A DNA stretch of 16,598 nucleotides from JBHIFB01 sp046760905 (lineage in GTDB: Bacteria; Gemmatimonadota; CAZMKB01), in assembly GCA_046760905.1 (NCBI GenBank), contig JBHIFB010000063.1:1-16598 (forward strand), read 5' to 3'. How positions within the stretch are numbered: position 1 is the first letter of the stretch; each line of letters starts with the position of its first letter. Below the pieces are notes generated by a model, which was not told where the DNA came from, did not search any database, and saw only the letters and a program-made list of their open reading frames with translations. The position numbers were made by a program, and so were the translations under genes. Positions 5,314 through 13,700 of the stretch are shown here, piece after piece.

Positions 5314-7390
5314 ACGTTTGGCAGTCTGCCTTCTTTTTGTTTTATCTGCAGGTCGTCTCGGTGCAGATGATCACCATGAAAGTGGCGAAATCCCCTGTTC
5401 CGATTGCCACTCGATGCACTACGGGGAGGTGACATTCGATAGGGAGCCGCTCGAACCGGGAGGTCCCTACGAGCACCTCCTGCTTGCTCCGGAAGATGAG
5501 CTATGCCTCGGTTGCCATGACGGAACAGATCCCAAAGCGCCCAATGTTCTCAGAGGGGGTGTGGCGAATCTCTCGGCCGGATGGTTCCTGTGGCAGGCTC
5601 CCGGGGAGGATGCGGGTGGCCACACGCTGGGAACGAGGAAGATACCACCCGGCTCAGCGGCAATGCAGCTTGAGAGGCCTCTTCTCTGCATCTCTTGTCA
5701 TGATCCACACGGTAATCGGTATTACCGGAATCTCACTCCTGAGCCGGCCGGTGTAAGCGGCCTCGGCTTGACATACGAGAGCGGGGAGTCCATTTCACAG
5801 AAAGCGAGTGTACACATCCTCAACCCATTAACCCCTTCACGCTTCTCGGAAGAGAACATCCTCTACGGGACCTATCTCCAGACCGGAGAAGGTGCGCACA
5901 TATCCGACTGGTGCGGTTCATGTCATGGGCTGGTGAGCGGCCATGGTGGTGATCCGGCTATGGGAGGATCTCCTTCCGGGCACAAGAACGAGGACAGCCG
6001 CTGGCTTCAGCACCCTGTGAAGGGAATGCCGATGTCCGTTTCCGTTGGGAACGGCCATAGCGAGAACGCTGTCTGGTTTGATGATCACGCCTCCAGGCTC
6101 ACTGTGGCCTCTGCAGGTGAAATTCCGGGATCTGTGGGTGACAGCGACAATGAGATAACCTGTCTCACCTGCCACACCGCCCATGGGAGCGGGCACCCGT
6201 TCTCTCTGATTTACGACGATGCGGATACTTTTCTGAAGAGGGATGGAGCGCGTATCAGTCAGAGCTGCGGGCAGTGTCACCGTTTCGGTAGGGGTGATTT
6301 CGAGGAAAGTCCCCACGGGGATCCCGAGTATGGAGTGCTGCGGCTAGGAGATTTCGGCGAAAGGGGCGATTGCCTGCAGTGCCACGTGATGCATGGCACA
6401 TCCGATGGCGAGGCGTCCGAAGGTGGCCCCTATCCATATCTGCTCTTCTCGGATTACAGGAACGAATTCTGCTTCGGCGGGGCCAGCACCGGAGGTTGTC
6501 ACAGGGACAAGCCGTTCGGCTATCCCGCACAGGAGATAGACCGCATGCCGGAATATTCGGACAGACCGGGTTATTTCGAGCACAACACGGGGGGAGTAAA
6601 GCTTGGTGGTGTTATGAAGAGGAAAAGATGGCCGGGTGATCAGGCTTATATGAATCCGTTGACCTTTCAGGACGGGAAGTTCTACTCTCCACACGCTCAG
6701 GATCAGGATATGCCGCTTTTAGACGATAATGGACAGGGCGCGTGCCGGAATTGTCACGAGCCCCATTCGCCGGGAGCGTGGCCCGACCTTCTCATATCGG
6801 AATATGGCCCGATTAGCGGTTCGGGAGAGATCCGTGCCCCCGTCAGATATTCTCTCTGTCTAGACTGTCATTCCCTTGAAGGTCCTGTCGGCATGGACAT
6901 AGAAAACCAACGCATACGCGACTATTACGATTCATCGATCAACGATGACCAGAGGGCAGGTCACCAGATACGCTTCAACGGCAGAGTCGCACTGTCATGG
7001 CCGGCTAATGTGGAAATTGGTGATAAGCTGCCGTGCTACGACTGTCATAACCCCCATGGCTCACTCGGTTATGACCAGACTAATCCCAACGGATTTCTTT
7101 TAAGCGATGAGAGGCCGGGATGGAGTGGTCTCACCGACACTATTGGAAGCCAAGAACAGTCCAGGAGGTTTTGCCTGGGCTGTCACATTCCCTCCGATGG
7201 TACGCCCGGATCTAAGACTGTCGAGGGCATCGTCATGAACTCGATCTCAGCGAGGTGGGGACATGCGGAATCATCCACAGAGTCATGCCATCTCTGTCAT
7301 GGAAGTGATTATTCTACTTCTGTGTCCTACAATGTGCACCACCCGGCTGGAGGTCAGGTTGCTATCGAGAAGGAAAGAAAGATCCGTTGA
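5300..7390 (+). CDS. Thirteen-haem cytochrome made of two fused OmcS-like modules
   Basis: A 696-residue secreted cytochrome. The ATG at 5300 is chosen over an upstream TTG because GGGAGG (5287-5292) lies seven bases before it; a signal peptide follows (cleavage near LGA, residue 22). CXXCH sites begin at Cys33, 69, 130, 205, 288, 323, 358, 482, 520, 579, 625 and 663, plus a CX8CH site at Cys391-His401. Sites 1-6 repeat the layout of the OmcS-like protein at 2345: CxDCHxMH, PYEHLL...CLGCHDG, GHTLG, CxxCHDPHG with RNL, SDWCxxCH, QHP, CLTCHxxHG, CGQCH. From Cys358 the order restarts: CLQCHVMHG, PYPYLL plus CX8CH, CxxCHEPH, CLDCH, CYDCHNPHG, CLGCH. It therefore appears to be a tandem duplication or fusion, with a last haem (CHLCH) near the C terminus. 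It may be a double-length filament subunit, a branch or base element, or a donor to the conduit. It overlaps both neighbours. Confidence 0.9.
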   Translation: MMRIERLAVCLLFVLSAGRLGADDHHESGEIPCSDCHSMHYGEVTFDREPLEPGGPYEHLLLAPEDELCLGCHDGTDPKAPNVLRGGVANLSAGWFLWQAPGEDAGGHTLGTRKIPPGSAAMQLERPLLCISCHDPHGNRYYRNLTPEPAGVSGLGLTYESGESISQKASVHILNPLTPSRFSEENILYGTYLQTGEGAHISDWCGSCHGLVSGHGGDPAMGGSPSGHKNEDSRWLQHPVKGMPMSVSVGNGHSENAVWFDDHASRLTVASAGEIPGSVGDSDNEITCLTCHTAHGSGHPFSLIYDDADTFLKRDGARISQSCGQCHRFGRGDFEESPHGDPEYGVLRLGDFGERGDCLQCHVMHGTSDGEASEGGPYPYLLFSDYRNEFCFGGASTGGCHRDKPFGYPAQEIDRMPEYSDRPGYFEHNTGGVKLGGVMKRKRWPGDQAYMNPLTFQDGKFYSPHAQDQDMPLLDDNGQGACRNCHEPHSPGAWPDLLISEYGPISGSGEIRAPVRYSLCLDCHSLEGPVGMDIENQRIRDYYDSSINDDQRAGHQIRFNGRVALSWPANVEIGDKLPCYDCHNPHGSLGYDQTNPNGFLLSDERPGWSGLTDTIGSQEQSRRFCLGCHIPSDGTPGSKTVEGIVMNSISARWGHAESSTESCHLCHGSDYSTSVSYNVHHPAGGQVAIEKERKIR
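6470..6502 (+). other. Atypical CX8CH haem-attachment site
   Basis: The codons read Cys-Phe-Gly-Gly-Ala-Ser-Thr-Gly-Gly-Cys-His. The segment lies after PYPYLL and an acidic stretch, exactly where the paralogous module has PYEHLL...CLGCHDG. This positional homology argues that it is a real haem site with six extra residues between the cysteines. No frameshift is needed and the reading frame continues normally. Confidence 0.7.
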
Positions 7391-9020
7391 GATCGGAATA
7401 TCCCTGTTTATCGCTTTGTCGGCCGGATCCGGAGTATTCGGCAGAGTGAATGGGCAGGCAACTCTGGGAGGGAGGTTGAACCTGTTCTATCAGGAATCAA
7501 ACCTAGGAGAGGTTTACGACAGGAACTTTAATCAGGATCTGACCCTCACCGTCTATGATGATCTGTTCGCCAAGAACAGAATTGCCCTTTCATACCTGAT
7601 GGTGCGAAAGACAGACTCCTCATCGCCCAGAGCCTATCTGAGACAGAGGATCCGGTCAACGATCACGGGTACCGCGTTTGTCGCCTCCACCGAGTACTCC
7701 CCGCCTTATACGCTTCGGGGAAGGGCGGGGGCCGCGGCAGAGAAAGCTAAGGGCCAGAGGTATTTACTCGCTCTTGAGCCAGAGGACCTGCCTTCTGTCA
7801 GCATGTCATACGAGAGAACCGATAAATACGGAGGGTCAGGAGACTCCCGGACGGATATGAAGACGGAGAGTAAACTGGCTACGGTCTCATATGGTTATAG
7901 ATTCTCAAGCGTACGAGCAACTTACCGTGAGAGAAGCTCCTCGGACAGAGTGGCGCCTGAGCTATCCAGAAGATTGAGAGAAGGTACAGGCGGAGTTACA
8001 CTCGAGAAGAGCCTTGGAAGGATCGGTAGTGTGATGGGAAGTTATGACGGTTTCATCTCCAGGGAGGATTTGCCGAAAGATCTCAGGGCAACGGTCAGAA
8101 TCGACAATTTCCGCGGACTCGTCTCCTCTCATCCTGTGAACTGGCTCTCTTTCGCTGCAAATTTCCTGAGCACTGCAATAAACAGGGAAAACGAGGATGT
8201 GGTGAACACTAAAACGCAGGAGGTTTATTCATCGATTTCTGTTATACCGCGTGATTACCTTCTCTTTCAATTCGCCCGAGACATCAGGGAAACGGCCGAA
8301 GACGGCGATGAGACGCTTACCGATTATGCCCGAGCCCAGGCCACTATCCAGGGACGGGTCAGAAGCCATATCCGTGGCAGGGCCTCAGTTCAACGGACTT
8401 TCGTTCTGAGAAGCCAGAGGGGAGCTTTCCCCTCCAACGGGTATTTCTTCAATCTCGATACGGATTTCCTGCCCGGTACACAGCTCGTGTTCGATGTCAA
8501 CATCACCCAGACCGAGAATCCCCAGAGTAAAACCGGCAGGTTCCAGATACGCAAGATAGTGGATCTGAGAGGCTACCCCAGACCGAACCTGGCTCTTAAT
8601 GTGGCAATCAACACATTCGAATTCGGTGATAAGCTTAGCCTTCTGGGAGCGAAGACATATGACGTGGAGATGAATCTTAACTATAGGCCTAAGCCCCGGT
8701 TTTCGGCGATACTTACCGCCACCAGAAGCATCGACAGGAGGGTGGAGGGTGGGAGCGGTTTCTTCCTGAGCAGTACCCTCACTTACACGCTTCTGGGGGG
8801 AAGCCATATGAGCCTGATATACATACGACGGGATGTAAGTGGAACCATTTTTGCAGATACAGGAACCGAGGCCCGGGCTACGTACCCAAACAATTACATA
8901 CTGGAGCTGGTTCTTCAACTTGCGGGAAGATCGAGACTCAGCCTGAAGTACGACATCAGAGACCTTGCCCGTGGCGGGGTAAGCACGGTGTTCGGTGTAA
9001 CATTTATCAAGAGGTTTTAA
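7359..9020 (+). CDS. Outer-membrane beta-barrel (porin-like) protein
   Basis: A protein of about 553 residues, free of cysteine, with a basic N terminus (RRKER), a hydrophobic stretch (IGISLFIALSAG) and a likely signal cleavage after VNGQA. The mature part is rich in alternating polar/hydrophobic stretches bounded by Tyr, Arg and Gly, typical of transmembrane beta strands. It ends VTFIKRF, a terminal-aromatic beta signal for the BAM machinery. The TTG at 7359 is preferred because GGAGGT (7349-7354) precedes it; ATG at 7332 is possible but has no visible Shine-Dalgarno, and the frame opens further upstream inside the cytochrome gene. It overlaps that gene by 32 bases. Flanked by multihaem cytochromes, it is a good candidate for the porin of a porin-cytochrome conduit, analogous in role to MtrB or OmbB. 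I see no specific sequence match to those families, so the role is inference. Confidence 0.8.
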   Translation: MLSRRKERSVEIGISLFIALSAGSGVFGRVNGQATLGGRLNLFYQESNLGEVYDRNFNQDLTLTVYDDLFAKNRIALSYLMVRKTDSSSPRAYLRQRIRSTITGTAFVASTEYSPPYTLRGRAGAAAEKAKGQRYLLALEPEDLPSVSMSYERTDKYGGSGDSRTDMKTESKLATVSYGYRFSSVRATYRERSSSDRVAPELSRRLREGTGGVTLEKSLGRIGSVMGSYDGFISREDLPKDLRATVRIDNFRGLVSSHPVNWLSFAANFLSTAINRENEDVVNTKTQEVYSSISVIPRDYLLFQFARDIRETAEDGDETLTDYARAQATIQGRVRSHIRGRASVQRTFVLRSQRGAFPSNGYFFNLDTDFLPGTQLVFDVNITQTENPQSKTGRFQIRKIVDLRGYPRPNLALNVAINTFEFGDKLSLLGAKTYDVEMNLNYRPKPRFSAILTATRSIDRRVEGGSGFFLSSTLTYTLLGGSHMSLIYIRRDVSGTIFADTGTEARATYPNNYILELVLQLAGRSRLSLKYDIRDLARGGVSTVFGVTFIKRF

Positions 9021-9619
9021 TGCAGAGAAGACTGGAGAACATCAAACGCAAAGGCTTGGGGATCCGAGCACCTCTGATCCTGGTTATACTGTCTTTGCAG
9101 TGCGGAGGGCCACGCCGGTTTGTTCATCCGGAAGCGGACATCTCATATTACGAGAGACTCGCTCTACTACCTTTCGAGAACCTTTCCGCCGATCGGGTGG
9201 CTGGTGAGAAGGCTACAAATGCTTTTCTCACCGAGCTATTGATCACGGAGCGGTTCGTTGTTGTCGAGCCGGGAAGGGTGATGAGAGCTGCGAGGGAAAT
9301 AGGCCTGTCCAGCCCGATAAAGGCCGGTGAACTCACGCCGGATGAGATAAAAGAGCTTGGCGAAGCGCTTGGTGTAGAGGCTCTGCTTCGTGGAGTGGTG
9401 AGGGAGTATGAGATGATAAGGATAGGTCAGACGCAATACCCGCTCATCACCCAGGATGTCGAGCTTTTGGATGTGGCCACGGGGACGACGGTCTGGGTGA
9501 TAAGCCACACGAAGAAGGGGGGACCGAACCTTCCCTTTGTGAGTGTCGGTGAAACTTTCACGCTCGGAGAATTGCTGCAGGATATATGTCGGGAAATAGT
9601 ATCGAAAATACCGAAGTAG
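9020..9619 (+). CDS. CsgG/LpoB-like probable outer-membrane lipoprotein (first of two)
   Basis: A 199-residue protein starting on the TAATG junction with the barrel gene; GAGG lies five bases upstream. The N terminus is basic, then hydrophobic (APLILVILSL), ending in a cysteine at residue 28 (LSLQCGG). This resembles a lipobox, although Gln at -1 is atypical. The body follows the anticodon-binding-like fold seen in CsgG and LpoB: RLALLPFENLSADRVAGEKATNAFLTELL, then FVVVEPGRV, an ALGVEALLRGVVREYE strand and DVELLDVATGTTVWV. CsgG forms the curli secretion pore; many short relatives are structural lipoproteins. At 199 residues it is shorter than CsgG (277 in E. coli) and I cannot identify the pore-forming hairpins. 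It could help export or anchor the extracellular cytochromes. It overlaps its paralogue downstream. Confidence 0.75.
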   Translation: MQRRLENIKRKGLGIRAPLILVILSLQCGGPRRFVHPEADISYYERLALLPFENLSADRVAGEKATNAFLTELLITERFVVVEPGRVMRAAREIGLSSPIKAGELTPDEIKELGEALGVEALLRGVVREYEMIRIGQTQYPLITQDVELLDVATGTTVWVISHTKKGGPNLPFVSVGETFTLGELLQDICREIVSKIPK

Positions 9620-10239
9620 GCGCTGGAAAGGTTGAAAGGCCCCTTTTGTGTTCTAACACTTTCTGTCTTACAACTCTTCTAATGATGCTGAGTCTGGCAT
9701 GCGGGCCTGCTCCTCGGACTTACCTGAATAATGAGATAGGCACGCTGAAAGGTTACAGGGTCGCACTGCTGCCTATCGACAACTTGAGCGGTGTGGATGG
9801 GGCGAGTGAGAAAATGGACGAGGTTCTCCTTGTCGAGCTGCTCAGCATCGGTTCGTTCGAGGTCGTTGATCCGGGTGAAGTCGAGAAGACCCTCATGGAA
9901 CTCAGAATACGGAGGACTTCGGAGCTCACGCAACAGGAACGCGAGGACCTGTCCGAGAAGTTGAATGCGCGGGCCTTCATCGTGGGCTCTGTGCTCGAAT
10001 ACGGGATGAAGGAATCGAGAGGTGTCGGTGGCGGGCAGGTTCCCACCATAACGGTCGTGCTCAGGATGATAGATGCCAAGACAGGCCGTATCCTGTGGGC
10101 ATCCTCCCACTCGAGGACCGGAGATGATACGGAGAAGGTATTCGGAGTCGGGCGAGTGAGGAATCAGAGCAAGTTGAGTAAGGAGCTCGCAAAGGAGATA
10201 TTCGAGTCTCTCAGGTCATACACGCGGAGCGTCAGATGA
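9586..10239 (+). CDS. CsgG/LpoB-like probable outer-membrane lipoprotein (second of two)
   Basis: A paralogue of the preceding gene. Shared features are LLPIDNLSGVDGASEKMDEVLLVELL, FEVVDPGEV, ALIVGSV-type strands (here ARAFIVGSVLEYG) and VVLRMIDAKTGRILWASSHSR. The N terminus contains a hydrophobic stretch (CLTTLLMMLSLACGPAP) ending in a likely lipidated cysteine at residue 39. The start is uncertain. ATG at 9586 gives 217 residues with a long, polar leader and overlaps the previous gene by 34 bases. TTG at 9646, with AAAGG six bases upstream, gives a shorter, more ordinary lipoprotein signal. A Gly-rich loop (GVGGGQVP) precedes the last strands. The pair may form a heteromeric ring or a periplasmic scaffold; the exact job is unknown. 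The gene ends in an ATGA overlap with the next. Confidence 0.73.
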   Translation: MSGNSIENTEVGAGKVERPLLCSNTFCLTTLLMMLSLACGPAPRTYLNNEIGTLKGYRVALLPIDNLSGVDGASEKMDEVLLVELLSIGSFEVVDPGEVEKTLMELRIRRTSELTQQEREDLSEKLNARAFIVGSVLEYGMKESRGVGGGQVPTITVVLRMIDAKTGRILWASSHSRTGDDTEKVFGVGRVRNQSKLSKELAKEIFESLRSYTRSVR

Positions 10240-10703
10240 AGCTTCATGCGATAGCCTTTCCTGCTGTTGTGTTGCTTGCCTTATCGGTTGCTGTAACCGC
10301 TGCAATCGCTCAAGAGGAGAAGGGCGACTGGGTTTTGCCGGAGAGTGTCACGTTAAAAGTCGGGCATCGTCTGTATCCCGATTTCTCCGAGGAACACACC
10401 GTTAAAATCGGTGAAAGGTTTCCTATCTCCGACGAGGGCTACGAGGCCATGGTAGTAAAGTATCTTCCCGATTTTGCGATTCAAATTAAAGATGGGGAAA
10501 AGAAAATTTTCTCCAAGACCTCGGAGCCGAACAATCCGGCTCTCTGGATCATCGTTTACAAAGACAGTGCCGCAGTCGACAGTGTGTGGGCATTTGGTGG
10601 GAAAGGATCACCACATTTCACCAGGAGCTCATTCATATATTTCCAGATTCTGGGCATGAAACAAGCCGAGCCCGAGGGCGCTGCTCAGGAGACACAGAAA
10701 TGA
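10236..10703 (+). CDS. Small secreted protein of unknown function
   Basis: A 155-residue protein coupled by ATGA overlaps to both neighbours, so it belongs firmly to the operon. Signal peptide about residues 1-25 (hydrophobic VVLLALSVAVTAAIA, then QEEK). The mature part is cysteine-free and has no haem site. It appears to be mainly beta: SVTLKVGHRLYPDF, HTVKIGERFPI, AMVVKYLPDFAIQI, ALWIIVYKDSAAVDSVWAFGG, and HFTRSSFIYFQIL, with a charged Glu/Gln-rich tail. The pattern (NPALWIIVYKD, a Gly-Gly turn, then SPHF and an aromatic strand) suggests a beta-sandwich binding protein, but I do not recognise the family. Because it sits directly before the 42-haem gene, a chaperone or docking role for that cytochrome is possible but unsupported. 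Confidence 0.8.
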   Translation: MKLHAIAFPAVVLLALSVAVTAAIAQEEKGDWVLPESVTLKVGHRLYPDFSEEHTVKIGERFPISDEGYEAMVVKYLPDFAIQIKDGEKKIFSKTSEPNNPALWIIVYKDSAAVDSVWAFGGKGSPHFTRSSFIYFQILGMKQAEPEGAAQETQK

Positions 10704-13700
10704 TCTCTGCATTACGGATTTTAGCATTTTTCATACTTTCGATGACACTCCTCTCACTAGCCGGCCCGCTTGAAGGCCGCCGGAAATGCTACGAGTGCCA
10801 TAAAGATTCGAAGGAAGAATTCAATTCACACCGCGTTGTCCACGAACCGGTGGCTGAGGAAAAGTGCGAAGACTGTCACAAGAGGCATGGATTTGCCCAG
10901 ACACTCATTCTCAGGCGGAAGGGGAGAGGACTGTGCACGGAGTGCCATCCGGCCATAGAGGAGGAGATGAGCCGCAAGGTGATCCATGCTCCGCTGGAAC
11001 GCGGGCAATGCAGCGCCTGCCACGATCCGCATTCCTCCGATTCGGATGCACTTGTAAAAAGCGATGATGTTGCAGGACTCTGTTTCTCCTGTCATTCCGA
11101 CCTTGAGAGTGAGTTGGAGGGGGGCCATATCCATGAGCCGTTCAAGCAGAAGCTATGCCTTGACTGCCACCTGTCTCATTCCTCAGATGCTGCCGGGCTC
11201 TTGGTGAAAGATGAAGAAGAGCTCTGTTACAGCTGCCACGAGAGAGTAAAGACAAAGAGGATACAGGCACATTCTGGAATTGCTCTTGCAAACCTTGGCT
11301 GTACGGACTGCCACGCACCACACGCCTCGACTGTTTCATCCTTGATGGACCCTGTCGCTCATGAACCTTTCAGGAACGCAGATTGCAGTGCATGTCACAT
11401 TGAAAAAGATGGTGAATATTCTCCGGAACTCGCGGGGGAAATACCGGGGCTCTGTGTCATGTGCCATGATGAGATCGGGCAGACTACTGCTTCGCCTGTG
11501 ACTCACGAACCAGCTTCCTCCGGCGACTGTCTGATGTGTCACGACGCTCACCGGTCAGGAGAAAGCGGGCTTCTTGTCGAGGATCAACGCACACTGTGCG
11601 GAGTGTGCCATGAAGATGTGGTGTTTGAAGAAGGAAAGGAATCCGTCCATGAACCATTCGGTGCTGGAGAGTGCAGCGGATGCCATGATCCCCATGGTTC
11701 TGACCAGTCGAAGCTCTTGAAAGCCACCGGTAACGACCTCTGCTTGAGTTGTCATACGGATGTCTCCGGGGCGCTCGATCGATCGGCGCACAAGCATCCA
11801 CCAGCACTTGAGCCGGGCTGCGAACGCTGCCATGAGCCGCACTCTTCACATAATAAATACCTTCTATCCGATTATCCGAAGAGCCTGTGCCTGGGATGTC
11901 ATGAGGACATGAAGGAACAGGAGAGGATGCATTTCCTGCACCTGCCATTTGAAAGTGGTGACTGCAGCTCTTGTCACGAGCCCCATGCTTCAGATAATGA
12001 GGTCATGCTGAGGACGAGCGCCGAAGAGCTGTGTGTTATTTGTCATGAGGACATTGCCGCCAGGGGTAACGCTCTCCATCCTCACCCACCCATCATGGAA
12101 GGGGCCTGCATGAGCTGTCATAAGCCACATGCGGCAGAGAACAGGGGCCTGTTGGTTCAAAGTCCAACAGAATTATGCGGAAACTGCCATGACATCGGAC
12201 TCAAGGAGACCGAATACATTCACAGCGCCCTGGCAAAGAAAGATTGCAGCGGATGCCATGACCCTCACGGAAGCGACACGGAGCAGTTTTTACGAGCCCA
12301 GGGCAAAGAGCTGTGTCAAAGCTGTCACACCGACTTCCTGCAGAAGGAGAGAGAGGCACATGTTCACAAACCGGTGGCTGAAGGGGAGTGTTTCACATGC
12401 CACACACCGCATGGATCATCGTTCAAATGGAATCTCGTGGATGAAGTGCCGGCATTGTGTCAGAGCTGTCATGATATGAATGAAGATGAAACTAAGCAGG
12501 CTCACATGGATCTCAGCATGGATGAGGCTATCTGTACCTCCTGTCATGATCCTCACAGTTCAGAAGATGCAGGTCTCATAGCGCGTAATACGCATGAGCC
12601 ATTCGAGGCCGGTGTCTGTGAAGCCTGCCATGTAATCGATACTGCCGTAGGCAAACTGAAGCTGGCTGGCAACGAGCTGGACATTTGCAGCGACTGTCAT
12701 GATAACATCCTGACAGGTGCAAAATCGCACAGCGCGATAGGAGAATCTGGCTGCACGGGATGTCACAGCCCGCATTCTTCTTCGAGAGATCTGCTCCTCG
12801 TGGATGACAGAGATACTCTTTGCAAAGGATGCCACAAAGAACATTACGGAGAAGGAAATGCTGCCTCGACGCATCCCATGATCTCAGAGGGAGAGTGTGA
12901 GAAATGCCATCAACCCCATTCTGCCGATAACGAAACGCTGCTCGAAATGTCACAACCCGACCTCTGCTACAGCTGTCATGAAAGTGTCAGGCCCGAAGAG
13001 GGATACAATATACACGTACCGTTTAGAAAAGGTAACTGTTCCGGCTGCCACAATCCGCATAGCTCGGGCAATGAGAATCTGCTCATCAATGGGGTAGGGA
13101 ACCTCTGTCTCTCGTGTCACGGACAGAACATCGCTCAGCTGAGGAGGGTGCATGGAGGTTATGAAATCGATAAGGGAGACTGTTCCATGTGTCATGATCC
13201 CCACTGGACTCCTCCGGGTAGTAAGTCGCTGTTGTATCCGGTTGTTCATGCACCCGTCGAAACCGGTTGTGAGGTCTGCCATACTCGTGGGATTCTGGCA
13301 GGCATGGAGGGAATAGAGGACTTGTGCGTCGGATGCCATGGCGAGGTGGTAGAGGAATCGGACAGATATGTTCACGAAGCGCTGAGGTTGAAGGGAAAAT
13401 GTACGAACTGCCATAATCCTCACAGGGGCTATGGCAGTGAGCTCTTGAGGAAAGAGGGTGACGATGTCTGCTTTTCCTGTCACGACGAGAAGAGCAAGAA
13501 GGGCATGAGCATTGTGCATCCTCCGGTGCTCGATGGATGTCTCAACTGTCATTCTGCACACAGCTCGGCTGATAGGTTTCTGCTGCCGTCGGGTGTGAAT
13601 GAACTCTGCGGAACCTGTCATTCGGATGTCCTGATGGTTCACAGTCATCCGTTTGGAGGCGAGGCGATAGATCCAAGGACGGGCGATAGCCTTACATGCG

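Noticed and set aside
7348..7363. Possible third sigma-54 promoter (GG-N10-GC, TTGCT) before the barrel gene
   Set aside because: The -24 element reads TGGAGGT, poorly matching TGGCAC, and the stretch is better explained as the Shine-Dalgarno and TTG start of the barrel gene within a coding overlap.
10586..10699. N-terminal extension of the giant cytochrome by 38 residues
   Set aside because: It would lie inside the upstream gene and bury the signal peptide; ATG 10700 has AGGAG upstream and the typical ATGA overlap.
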